DNA of 64,000 nucleotides, taken from the NCBI RefSeq assembly GCF_040436345.1, contig NC_133218.1:28161710-28225709 (forward strand). The letters run 5' to 3'. Position numbers and translations under genes: made by a program. The notes beneath the pieces were generated by a model, which was not told the DNA's origin, made no database searches, and saw nothing but the letters and a program-made list of their open reading frames with translations. This DNA comes from Pagrus major. Lineage: Eukaryota > Chordata > Actinopteri > Spariformes > Sparidae. Below are positions 14,501 to 25,900 of the stretch, piece by piece; the first letter of the stretch is position 1, and every line of letters begins with the position of its first letter.

Positions 14501-17005
14501 CCTCCCTCTCTTTCTGTCTTTTTCTGCCAGGTGCTTTCCAGTTTGTCTTCAGACTCGCCGGTACACTTTCCATCATCATCGCATGCATTCCTCCCGTGTT
14601 CTACATCATGGTCTGTTTTATAACCAAGAGTAACACCCAAATAACCATTGCGGCCATTATGAGTGTTCTGTATGCGTTCCTCATGACTGCATCCTTCTTT
14701 TCCATCATTGGTGGGTAAAAACTCTTTGTGACTTCATATTACTGTGTGTGTGACGTTTTGTCTAAAATTCCGTTAGTAAATGTATTTTTAACCCTTAAAT
14801 GTCCATGCATACATCGTATTTCCCTTTTAGGTGACATGGTGATGCAGGGCACCTTCTTGACCCCCACTGGCGTGTTTTTGGTTTCTATGACAATCATGTA
14901 CCTGGTGACAGCTATACTACACCCTGAGGAGTTTGGTATGGTTTGGCTTAATATTGTAAACATTATTTTCACATTTTTATGTTATGTTACGTAATAGTTT
15001 ATGTAATGCTTTTTTATATTTTCTCCTCCAGGGATGATTATCTACGGTCTGATGTATTTCATCTGTATCCCCAGTGGATACCTCCTGCTGACCATCTACT
15101 CACTGGTTAACATGCACATTGTGTCCTGGGGCACAAGGGAAACCAACAAGTAAGGCACTGATCATTATTAGAAGGAGTAGTCGCATCTTCAGCAGCAAAC
15201 AAGAAGTGAACCCTGCAGTTTCCAAATCAAATTATCCCTTGATAAAAGGACAATCTCTTAGTTAATAAAGCCGGGCTCAGAATACAGGAGTTTGGGGCTG
15301 ATTTTCCCCCAACTTCCGATAACTGAAGGAGAAATCTAATCTGGGAACTTGGTCAGCACTGATGTTCGGGCCAGATTATCTAGAAATGTGAAGGGTTTTG
15401 AGATCCAGTCATAAACCTCCTGAACTGCTCACAGACCAATTGGGGCTGCCCAGATTATTTCACATATTTAACATGTTTGATATTTAGGAGTTAGAATCTG
15501 GATGATTAGGTCAGTACTATTTGAGCATGGCTGCAATACCCAGAGAAACATTGGAGGAATTTGGTCATGTAAAAAAGAAAGAAGTAGTAAAACGGGCAAC
15601 ATAGTGTTTTATTTTTCTGACCGTCCATCCTTCTGTCTGTCTGTCAGGGGAGAAGGAGAAGTGAAGAAGAACACTAATCTTCTGTGTGACAAAAACTGTA
15701 AACTCTGCTGCTGGGACATGAAACTACAGGTACTGTTACCAAACAGCCATACTGACAAGCCTTCCACCAATAGACAAGCCTTCCACCAGATGAATAGATG
15801 GACAAATTAATGATCTTATCTTGTTGTTTTACAGGTAACGCAGGAAACAGAAAATCTGATGATTCAACAGATCACAGGTCAGATTGCACAGCAAGCCCCT
15901 CCCCTTCCAATCACCAACCATGAAACAACTCAACAAGCAGCTGCAAAGATGGAGCCTCAAGCCAAAGTCGACACAAGGATGGAAGCAGATTTGTTTGTGT
16001 CAGGATCTAAGTCGCCGTCAACTGACAGTTCGCCAACTGATGAACCGATCAGGAAGGCAGTAGTAGCCTTTGAGGATCAGTCTAGTGTTTCTAGGTATTT
16101 GTTTTATCCTTTTCTTTCTTCTCTTCCTTAATCATTAATCTATTTGGCCACTAAATATTTTAGTTAATCCTTCAGAAATCTGTACTTCCATTAATCAATC
16201 TGCCGTGACACATACTGACGTCTGCAGACTATCAAACATAGTACAGTGTAGTTCAAGTCCCAAACTGAGGACACTCGGCTGTTCCTCCTTCCGTCCTTGT
16301 AGAAGGACAAAAACACATACACACTAGAAATGTGAAATCCATACCGCCCAACACTGACAAAAATGTGTGTGCCTGTGTGCAGTGATGACAATGGCGAACG
16401 ATCGAGCATATCGAAGAGTATGTTCAGTGATGACGGTGATGATGATGATGATGAAGGTGGCTTTAATGACCATGAGGAAACAGAGGAGTTCCCTGTCAGT
16501 GGTGAGAAGCACTTTACAATGTAATTTGTCCTGAGTACTTCATACAATTCATTATGTAGAAACCAGTATAGCATGCTATAATAACATTACTTGTGCATAG
16601 ACTGGGTGGAGCCAGTGAAAGAAGAGTTTTTGAAGAAGCTGACCTATGCCAACATGAAAAGAAATCTACAAGAACAAATACGGTAAAAATTTACATTTTA
16701 CAGAGAATTTTATGTTTGTGTGTGTATTGTTAACTTGCAGGTGTTTCCACGAATACATTTTTTTAAAAATCACAAATTTGTGTTCATTATGTTTTCAGTC
16801 AGTTAAGAGTGTACAACTGTAAAATGTTTTTTTGTGCTTTTCTTGTCCTCAGATACGCACTTCGTAACAAAGCTGAGGATGAAACGTGTGAGGAGTTGGT
16901 CGCATTGTTGACAGATGTCCTTAACAGAGAACTAAGTGGAGACGGGCCTGAGGATATTCAGTCAGAAAGCCGGCTGGAGGAGTTACGACATGCACTGGAA
17001 TCCCA

Positions 17006-17043
<38 letters not shown>

Positions 17044-18662
17044 TCATCGCTCATAAGGAGTTGGATTTGGTTTCAAAATAGTCACAATGTGTTCTTACAA
17101 TATGTGATATGTTTTGTAGCTCAGCTATTTCAGTTTTCTTTCTTTTAACATTACTCCTTTATAACATACACATTAAATAAAATGTATAATTGTATTATAT
17201 CAAATTGGAATGCTTTTATTTATAAGGCTCTTGGTTTTATGAAAGGCAAAAGAGGAATCATTTTATTGAATTAATAAGTAACTCACTTTCTCTGTCTCCC
17301 AGGCTCGCCACTACCTCAGGAGCGCTAAAATGGATAGATTATTGAAGAGAGTAAAGAGAGCCATCGAGAAAACACTGACTGCCCCACAAGTGCAAAAACT
17401 GGACGAGGTAAGATGCTTTTTTCGTTACCGGGTCTGTGAGAAGCAAATACGATCTGTCTATTTCTGTACAGAAAACAAATAGTAACTTAAAAAGGGAGTT
17501 AAGAGAAAGTATTGATACAACAATACTTCACGCCTTATGGGTCCAAGACAGTAAGGTGAAAAAGCCAGGTGTTGCACAGGGTTGATGAAACTGTCAATCA
17601 ATCGATCAATAAAAAAATAAGTTACCATCTTGAAATAACATTTCATGATTATCTTTGTGATCTCAGATAATTAAAATGTGTAAAATGGAGCTTAAGTTAA
17701 ACAAGTTTGTGTGCGTGTGTGTGTGTTTAGGGTGAGCACGACTTCTGGAACAAGTTAATCGAACGCTACTTGAAGCCTATTGTTGAAACAAAAGAACATC
17801 AGGCGGAGGTCACCAGAGAACTGAAGTCACTGCGCAACAAGGTTAGCTTTCTGCCTTTACTGTTTGTGCTAATATGTCTGTTTTTTTGTGTTTGTGGCAT
17901 TGGTTCTGTCTCACATGAAGTGTGCATCTTTGTTGTTTGGACCTTGAAATACAATGTATTATTATTAGTTTAATATCTGTTTATTCGTTAAAAATGAGTC
18001 TGTATTGTGAAAAGGTCTACTAAAGGAACTACTGCAGAGAGGGAGAGGCCAAAGGTCAATCAGAAAATTGCTCTGTCCTGTTATTTATGTTTATTGCTCC
18101 TCTGATTGGCGTGGTTGACTTTGACCACTGTCAAGCCACTCACAAGCTGAGTGTTCCTAAAGTGCACATGTCATGATGTTTGAGGCAACCCTCATAAAGG
18201 GACTTTGTTTATTTCCTGTGTGGCTCTTTTGCTTACCTCAAAATATGTTCTAACGCCAACATACTAGACTCTTAAAAGCAGGTGTCAGTATCAATATTTG
18301 AGAGTTTAAAAATCCGATGACAATGCAGTACACTGTCCAATATAAGGTTGGGCCGATGGACGATGCCATTGTCCATCGCCAATGGCTGACAGTCATCACC
18401 TACTGAGCCCTGTATCATCGTAACATCAGCGAGCGCAAATTAGCGAAGCCTCATGGGACATTCATCTCATATCTTGTCACACTAACATTGCTACTAAAGT
18501 TGACATGTTCAATATTTAGTATGAAGACTTTTGTTAAAATAATTCTCAGTCAGCTCAAAGTTCAAACAAGGTTTTAATCTTGTACAAGAGGAGCATTCAC
18601 AGAGCAACACGCAGGTCAGTTACAAAGTGAAGACTCAATTTCTAAGGAGGAAACCTTGGTAT

Positions 18663-18716
<54 letters not shown>

Positions 18717-20838
18717 GTGTGTTTTATACTCTAACAGCTACTAATTTATGCCCTCCTGCAGAGAAGAGAGTGTTTACCTTCAGTGATTACTCAGTACCTT
18801 ACATGGGTCATAAAACAACATAAAAGAAGTCATAAAACAAGGTCACAGTTCACGTTAAACAGGCTCTTCGAATAGGGCTGTGTACAACTTCAATTCACAT
18901 ACCTCTACATGAAGTACAAAATTCTCATCACAACTTTGAAAAAGTGTATTCCGTCCCCACAGGCAGTCTTCCTGTATTTCATCATCAACGTGCTGTGGGT
19001 GGTAGCTACTTTCTTCCTGCAGGCCATTGGAAATGATATCATCAGCATCAAGATCCCCAAATACATACCAGGCAAAAATACTACGGGAGAATATCTCAAG
19101 GTGAGACAGACAAACTGTGGACTGTGGCATATTTTTAAATGTCTGTCAGAATTGCTGTGACTCCTAGCTGAAACGCTAATAACTATTATTGCCACTTTGT
19201 GTTGACAGGTGGAGCCTCTCAGTTTGATGTTCCTGTTGTCTTTTGCTGTTCTTCTCCTTGTCCAGTTTCTGGCCATGTTATATCACAGGTACATGCACAC
19301 ATACACACTCAGACAAATATGTGGATGTGCCACACACCCACTGAATTCTCGTTGCTCAGTTTTACTTGTATTTGGCAGCGTCACAACCCACTCACAGACT
19401 GACCTTGAGAAATAAGGAGGAAACCGTACTAACTTCCATGACGTAGAAATTATACCAAAGTTTTTACACACGTACCGAATAATTTCCCCCACCAAGAAAT
19501 TCCTGCCTTAAATGGAGAAATATAATGACATCTCCTGTTCTTGAAAAACTTGAAAATCTTCATTTTCATTTTCCCATATTTTCCTTGTTTTCATCTTGGT
19601 GTTTCTCTTTTTGCAGGGTCTACACTCTCATCCATGTGGTGTCCTATCGAAGCTCAGAGAAAGACTACAAAAAGAGAGACGATGTAAGTAACAACACTAA
19701 CTGCACGTGTACACATACAACTGCAGGGAATTAACTTGTGTGGTAGAGGACTTAGGGAGGCTTGATTATATTAAGGCGCTATGCTACTTGGCCCTCTCAA
19801 CATAACATTGTTGCCATGAAAACAGAAAGATTAAAGCATCGAGCAGCTACACACAAATCTAAACCTAACTGTCAAAAACTGTCAAGCTCAGACACCCACA
19901 CATTATGACAATCTCCAGGAAAGTGGCTTGTGCATCACGAACAAAAACTCAAGAAAGTACTATTCAATCTCTGACAGGATTCACATGAAGAGTTCATTTG
20001 CAAAAACAGATATAGAAACAGAAAAAATAAGTTTGAAATATCTTATCAAAACAACTCAACACCAGTTTGATTAATATTCCCCGAGTTGCACAATTAAATA
20101 AAGATTTTCTGGGAAATAAATGAAAATAGAGATAACTGCTTTTGCAAATCAACCTTTCACATACAGTATGGTATAATCATAATACATTTAAATATGAGTG
20201 TAAAGAAAGGAAATAATTTATTTAGTGCAAAGATTAGTCGTAGCGGTGTGATGGGAAAAGTGTGGGGGAAGCTGAATGGCACTTCACCCTTCAATGTACA
20301 TAACACAAGGCTGAAATGCAGTTCTGTTTCTGAAGTTCAAACTTAGTACAGATCAGTCTTGACAAGCACTGGATAGTGATCGGCTACAGCATTTAATTGT
20401 CACAAATAGATAAACTGATGAATTCGGTCAGTGTGCCACACCGTTAAAACAAAACATGTCAGCTGGCTCCATATAGGAGCAGTATTCTTCTTCTCTGATA
20501 TATTTTGGGGTCCAAACCTTTCCTGTATTGTTTTCCTCCCGGATATCCTGGAGGAGTGAAGGTGCTAATCAACAGATGGCAGCTTCACCTGCGTTTTTAT
20601 TGGAGGACATGTCACCAGACGTGCTGAATGAGATTTAAAAACAATTGCAATCCGGATATATTCATTGTGCATAAAAAATACATGATATCAAACTCTCGAT
20701 TAGAATAAGTCTGTTTCTTTATTGTCATGAAATCTTTCCTGTGCCTTCCCTTTCTCCTAGGAGAATGAAGACTTGGGCATGACTTTGGAGAATATCACAG
20801 CCAATAAACTAGATACCGACGATGATGTAGTGATGTAG
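3451..20838 (+). CDS. chs1: Chitin synthase (vertebrate chs1 type), 5' partial
   Basis: Membrane GT2 enzyme that polymerises UDP-GlcNAc into chitin and extrudes it through the membrane. 33 exons join in phase: 3451-3586, 5448-5633, 6412-6613, 7955-8115, 8423-8498, 8873-8994, 9672-9849, 9949-10075, 10413-10509, 10804-10925, 11124-11219, 11314-11478, 11641-11788, 12014-12079, 12176-12351, 12592-12650, 12944-13144, 13263-13431, 13668-13783, 14531-14710, 14831-14935, 15032-15149, 15648-15729, 15835-16094, 16383-16501, 16601-16682, 16853-17006, 17303-17407, 17731-17841, 18963-19100, 19209-19288, 19617-19683, 20761-20838. About 1,426 residues are visible. Order: many N-terminal membrane segments, the GT2 core (DGD near residue 670, EDR near 775, QRRRW near 811-815), a second membrane cluster, SWGTRE near 994-999, a long acidic cytosolic stretch, then two C-terminal membrane segments. 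The N-terminal exon is missing. No frameshift or stop is needed anywhere. Confidence 0.93.
7576..7650. repeat. Probable L2-type LINE 3'-tail fragment
   Basis: The string around TTACTTTATTAGTACCC resembles 3' tails of L2-type elements scattered through teleost genomes. It lies in a chs1 intron. Short and without coding content; assignment is by recognition only. Confidence 0.35.
7672..7780 (+). mobile_element. hAT-like MITE fragment ('AGGGCTGCACAATTAA' family)
   Basis: Starts TTAGGGCTGCACAATTAAG and contains AATCGCAATATGGCCAAGTG and GGCTGCAATTTTTGATAA, hallmarks of a common teleost non-autonomous hAT-like repeat. The 3' end could not be placed. It lies in the chs1 intron before the exon at 7955. 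Confidence 0.55.
11314..13431 (+). other. chs1: Catalytic core of chitin synthase (exons 12-18)
   Basis: These exons encode the cytosolic glycosyltransferase-2 core. Exon 12 carries the [11 protein letters not shown] stretch. Exon 15 holds the ALDGDTDF motif (DGD at 12302-12310), which is expected to bind the UDP-sugar and divalent metal. Exon 18 holds GEDRW (13263-13279, catalytic Asp) and QRRRW (13376-13390), the chitin-synthase signature that contacts the growing chain. The SWGTRE motif, typical of animal chitin synthases, follows at 15124-15141. All signature residues are intact, so an active enzyme is expected; activity itself is inferred. Confidence 0.9.
11479..11640 (+). repeat. (TATC)n/(TGTC)n microsatellite filling a chs1 intron
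   Basis: The 162-bp intron between chs1 exons 12 and 13 is almost wholly tetranucleotide repeat. TATC units run from about 11486 to 11552, followed by TGTC and degenerate TCCA/TATC units up to the acceptor. The repeat therefore also supplies the pyrimidine tract of the acceptor at 11639-11640. Long reading frames of alternating Leu/Ser/Ile/Tyr across it are repeat artefacts. Confidence 0.9.
15648..17841 (+). other. chs1: Cytosolic linker of chitin synthase: acidic and charged region
   Basis: After the SWGTRE motif the protein turns hydrophilic. A Cys-rich stretch (15648-15729) is followed by a Gln/Pro/Ser-rich segment (15835-16094) and then an acidic run with six consecutive Asp codons in the exon 16383-16501. 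The remainder (16601-17841) is rich in Leu, Arg, Lys and Glu with a helical, coiled-coil-like pattern, before the last two membrane helices. The segment fits the variable C-terminal region of animal chitin synthases. A regulatory role is inferred only from composition. Confidence 0.6.
17007..17041 (+). repeat. (TAA)n microsatellite at a chs1 splice donor
   Basis: A run of about 11 TAA units begins directly at the GT donor after the exon ending at 17006, so the donor (GTAATAAT) is itself the edge of the microsatellite. Repeat length changes would alter sequence just inside the intron. Confidence 0.85.
18345..18480. repeat. Possible degraded hAT-like MITE in a chs1 intron
   Basis: The string GGTTGGGCCGATGGACGATG with the nearby inverted CATTGTCCATCGCC resembles the ends of a common teleost 'GGGCTGGGCGATGGACGAT' repeat. 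Boundaries are uncertain and no target duplication could be recognised. Confidence 0.3.
18666..18714 (+). repeat. (TC)n microsatellite
   Basis: About 24 TC units in the large chs1 intron between exons ending at 17841 and starting at 18963. Confidence 0.9.
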
Positions 20839-21760
20839 TCAGAAAAACAACCAACTGTAGCGGTGAAACCTAACTACCTGCAGCGCCAGTGGCAACCAAT
20901 CAGCAGATCTCTTACCATTTAAGGGCTGGCATTTAAATACTTCTTTATCACAGCTTCAACAATGCATAAGTACTGTACATTCTAATGATCAAAAAGCAGA
21001 AGGTAGCCCATCAGTCCATCTTTGTGGACGGGCCATGTTTTAATCAGTCACAGTGACAGAAAATCATCTTGTTTTCAGTGCTTCTGCAGCAGCTGTTTTG
21101 CCTCTCGGCTAAAAAGATTTGAGTATGATCCAGCTGGGAAGGCAAAATGGCACAAGGGAAATTAACCATAACAGATCCAATAATCTTTGTTTGACAATAT
21201 AAAATGAGGAATTATTAAGATGTGAGCTCAGGTTTTTACACAATGGGATATCAAGTAGGAGAGTTTTTAATGATGGTTTTATTTGAATGTATTTGCTCTG
21301 AAGGCTTGTATTTATTTTATTCGGAGTGTAATTGACTGAAGACAGAGGGTGCACATTTCATTGTACAATGATTTAGGAGGGTTGATAACCAATTTAGAAG
21401 GATCTTGTGCCAGTGTAAACTGGTGTTTGTTCTGTTCTGTTTGTGTGTCTACATCAGAATAATTTTTTTCAATGAATCTGGATGTATGGAGGCTAATCAT
21501 GTAATTGAGCTCCATGTTTTAATGTGTTGCTGTCTCTGCCAGCCCCTCATAGACTTTTAAATGCAATATTTGCACATGAAATATTTTTACATTTTACTTT
21601 GACCTTACACAATATATTCTCGTTTGATGTCATTTGCATGTGTTGACTTTTTAACATTGTATGAAGACGGTATCAGCGTAATTATGTTTACCAATTATGT
21701 ATACAAATTGTATGTAAAACTGATTCAATTAAAATAAATGTAAGAAATTCAGCCTTTTAT
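20839..21760 (+). other. chs1: chs1 3' UTR with poly(A) signal
   Basis: Downstream of the chs1 stop (20836-20838) the DNA is AT-rich and non-coding. The best polyadenylation signal is AATAAA at 21733-21738, which would give a 3' UTR near 0.9 kb. The 81- and 67-aa frames on the other strand show no homology I recognise. Confidence 0.55.
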
Positions 21761-22970
21761 GTATAAATTGTATTCAAACATATCCAAATTAAACTTACGA
21801 GGTCTGACTTATAACAAGCATCTCTTATTTATGTTGCTCATACCACTGGTTTGTAGATGTGGCGTTACAGGGAGAGAGCCAAGTTTGTCTGTTGTGCACC
21901 ACAATCCTTCACTGAAAGGGATTTAGTGACAAAGGTTAAGACAGAGCAGGTAGTGCGACCTATTGTTACTTATAATTTAATTTCTCCTAGGTCTGGTGTT
22001 CTCTCCTGGCAGTCCCGACTCTAAAACATAAAATCATTTTACATTTTTAGTGTTCTTACAAGGCAGTTAACACTGAAAATTATACCTTAAACCTTTTGTA
22101 TTTGTGTTTTATTTCACACCCCTTATGAAAAAAGACAAAAAACAACCTCAGTTGACCTTTTTTTAATGAAAAGTCATTTCATTCAAATGAATGGAAGAAG
22201 TAGACACAGTTATTAAATAGAGGCAATTGCAAAGCAATCATCCAATATATTTGGGGAGAGCAGTATTCAGCTGAGGTGAAGGCAGCAGTCCAACACTAAG
22301 CACAACTGTAAAGGTTAACAACCACTTCATCACTTTTCTGTGCAGACACAGTGCCTCAAACATGACAGTGTCTGTGGTAAAGTGCTCCTTAATGGTAATT
22401 TACAGTTATCAAGTGTAGTCCTGTTACAAGTTGCATGTTTACAAGACATGTTTGCTGCTGTCACAGTTCCCCAAACATCCAATATAAAAAGAGTAACACT
22501 TTACCTCAATGGATGACACGTTCAAACTTTTAAAGTGGATTAGTCAATTTTTTTGACCCTTTGCCAGTTAACACATGGCATCTAAATAGTGTAACTCTGC
22601 TGGTAGGAACGTGTCATTTCAAGAGATACAACTTAAGTGTCCGAAAAGATGCACACAACCGGCATTACAGAATGGCTGCCAGCGGTGCTGCGTGGATACA
22701 CAGCACACAGAAAATCTGATCTTAAATGATGGCTACGTGGAAATAAATCTGATTTCTCAGATAACATGTGATGTTCAAGTTATTTTCAGAGAGCGGGAAT
22801 TGGTAGTTGAATGTACTGTATATAACCCTTCTAAATATTTGAAAACTTTCAATTTAGCATCTTGGACATTTTAACCAGCCATACATCATTCGCGCTCACT
22901 GACAGCCAATAAAAATCACTGCCAGCCCAGATGAGTGACAGTCAGTCTCATCAGTCCACATGTTGGCACT
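21761..22970 (-). other. ddx21: chs1/ddx21 convergent gap and probable ddx21 3' UTR
   Basis: No gene is seen between the two convergent genes. On the minus strand a candidate AATAAA (TTTATT at 22108-22113) lies about 860 bp beyond the ddx21 stop, so most of the segment may be ddx21 3' UTR. The 87-aa plus-strand ORF at 22611-22874 has no recognisable domain. Confidence 0.45.
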
Positions 22971-25900
22971 TCAATAATCAAAAGCTTGGCTGAAGTTGCG
23001 TTTGTGCCCTCCTCCTCCTCTGTTGTTGCCATAGCCGCCTCCACCTCCGCCTCCGCCACCACTGTTCCGGAAGCCACCGAAACTCCGCCCCCTTCCACCT
23101 CTAAACCCTCCTCCTCTGTCACCGCGGTTACCGCCGCCAAAGCCTCTGTTATTGAACTGCTTCTCCTCCAGGTCTGGGAGCTCTGTGGCTACAGTCAGCT
23201 GCCAACGGCGACCATCCTTCCAGTTGTCCTGTGAAAGCATCAAACGGGGAGAAAAGGACGTTAGGAGGACAACCACAGTCTGTCAACACTGTCGAAATAT
23301 ATTATTTTGATTTTCGATTACCGTATTTCCTCAAATATGAGCCTGTAGTCAAATAAAAGCCAGATCTCGAATAATGGCAGGAGGGTCGACATGAACAATT
23401 ACAGGTCAGTGCAAGATACAGGCCAGGAAAAAAAATGTAATGCTGGATAAACTTGCCAGCCATGGGTGTCATATAATTTGCATGCCAACTAACAAAAGCC
23501 ATATTTCCATTGCTTTAAATTAATTAATCAAAAAATATACTGTTTCCTGCATCTTACTGTTCTGGATTACTTTTCTAAAGTGTTATTTAATGTTAGTGTT
23601 TCACAATAAAAGCCATGTTAAAAAAGGAAAGGTTTCTGTCAACTGAAATGCTACAGGGCTTTTATTTTAAAATGGATACAGAAAGTGTTACATTTGTATT
23701 AACAACATACTGCAGTAACTTTAACAGGGAAAATGGGAGAGGGGAATACAAGGCTTATTTGAGGAAATACGGTACTCATTTGCGTTCCTTTAATCTTAAA
23801 CGGACTATAAACAGTCCACATGACATCTTAAAAGAGTTTTTGCTGTTGTTCTCACCTGCATCTCCTTGACTTTGTCAGCTGGGACATCAAAACAAACCCC
23901 CTGAAACAAACAGAACAAGGGTGAGATGGTGAGTGTTTCTGTCTCACACCTACAGAAAGGCTTCACGCATTTATTTTTTACTAACAGATGTTTTGCTGTT
24001 TACTTGCTGTGGATAATTAGTGTGTGGCTGTAGCAGCTGAATTTACATATAAACTAGACAATACGTGTTTTTTTTTTTTTAATGAATTACACAGGTTTTT
24101 CTCTCAATTTGCATTTTGATTTACGAACAGGTTCCCCATTTATTTTTTCATTTGCCAAGTCTATTGCTTTCATTTATGGCATTGTGGGGACCTACTCCAA
24201 GTGGGATCCAAGACAAAGGTAGAATTTGACAAGATTAATCTAAAAAGTTCCAGTGGCCCCCACACTACTGTAACAAATACTGTAACAAATGTCTTTAAAC
24301 TGAAGCAGCACTTCACATATGCACACGTTTGTCTTTTTACATACCGTTTTGCCTTTAAGGAAGGTCATTCTGTGAATGTGGTTCTCAAACTGTTCTCCAA
24401 GCTGTTCTTTGATGCTTCTCCAGACGTAACCCAGATTGTGCAGCTCCTGAGAACATACCAACTGCACAGTTGTGTAACCCTGCAAAAACAGAAGCAATAA
24501 GTTAGGTTTAGTTAGGTGGAATTAGGTACTAGTTACTATAATGCATGCATTTCTGTGTATATATCCTTTTTGTTTCTTTTGTTGTTTTGTGTGAATATAT
24601 TTGTGTGTGTAAGTGTGCTGTGTGGAGGTCGTTTATGACGACAGTAAAGCCAAACCAAACTCACAGCATCAGAGTTGAGCAGTGACCTCTGCTCTAGACT
24701 TGTGGCTCCAGATATATGGGCCAGGGCGGCAGCTAATGCGTCGACTGCCCCTCTTTCCTCAATCAGCTTCTCAGCTGACACTCTGAAGTAATCAACAGCT
24801 GCGGCTGGAACAGAGTCCAGAAACCTGGACGCAATAAAGAAATAAATTCATTACAATCTTTTTCTTTCTTTCAGGAAATGTGTTTCACACTGACCGGCAA
24901 CATGATTAAGGGGATTTCAGCAGGGCAGAGGGTTCTTGGAGCCACTGTTAAAAGTTTATGTAACAGCTAGGCCACTAAGTTGCCTAAGTAATGATTAGCA
25001 CTCCTCATTATAAACCAAACGATGTGTCTGACAAAGTCCAAGGTCTCAAACTGTAATAAGTACAGTTGTTTTATTCATCCAAAGCAAAATATAAAAATGG
25101 TTCCACTTGGCTTTCTGTCTAGAATTGCCCACCTGACGGCATCCTTGCTTGATGACTTGATGATATCATTGGCGGTGGGAACGCCAACTCTTCTGAATGT
25201 GATGCCCTGAAAATAAAAAAAAAACAATTAAAATGTATTTAGTTTTATAGTCACTATAGAAACATCTGAAGCAGAGTCACACAGATTGCATACAATATCT
25301 GAAAGCTGCTTCTTCGTCAATAACATGTAACTTTACACACCATCTCCAAACGAATTTCAGTCCGTTTTTCGATTTTAGCACAGCAGCACCTTCTTCGTCT
25401 CCGGCCTCTCTTATGAAACACTTCCTATGTTTTTCATCCCCTTCTTTCTGTACCTTCTTGACCATTTTCATCCCATGCAGCACAGACATGGCTGAAAGTA
25501 TTTTTCTATTTTTACATAGCTGCTCAAACAACTGAACTCAACATTCTTCCTTGCCCCCGTCTTATTTTACTTCACCTGAACTTAAAACGACACATACCGC
25601 TTTGTTTTCCACGTAGCGCAGCTGGTCCTCTTCTTTCCTCTGGTAGAAACAGATGCAGACTCCAGTCCTCCCTGCTCGACCAGTACGCCCTGAGCGGTGG
25701 ATGTATGACTCCACATCCTGAAAAAAACCACAGAGACAGAAACATTTTCAAAGAAAGTAAAGGTGACAGGCCTTTATGAATGATAATTTATGCAACACTG
25801 ATAATAAGCAAGGATGCACCAATATTCATCTGCAAAGAGTGAAGTATACTGCAGCGGTTTTCATTTTTTAAATTCTAGCAGTCCTTAAAAACATATTTTT

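Noticed and set aside
14710-14714. Alternative chs1 donor at GGTGG|GTAAAA instead of G|GTGGGT
   Set aside because: Using it would place a stop codon right after the next acceptor; the upstream donor gives the conserved Gly-Asp-Met junction.
22935-23234. 99-aa Ala/Ser/Thr-rich plus-strand ORF
   Set aside because: It is the antisense shadow of the Gly/Arg-rich last exon of ddx21.
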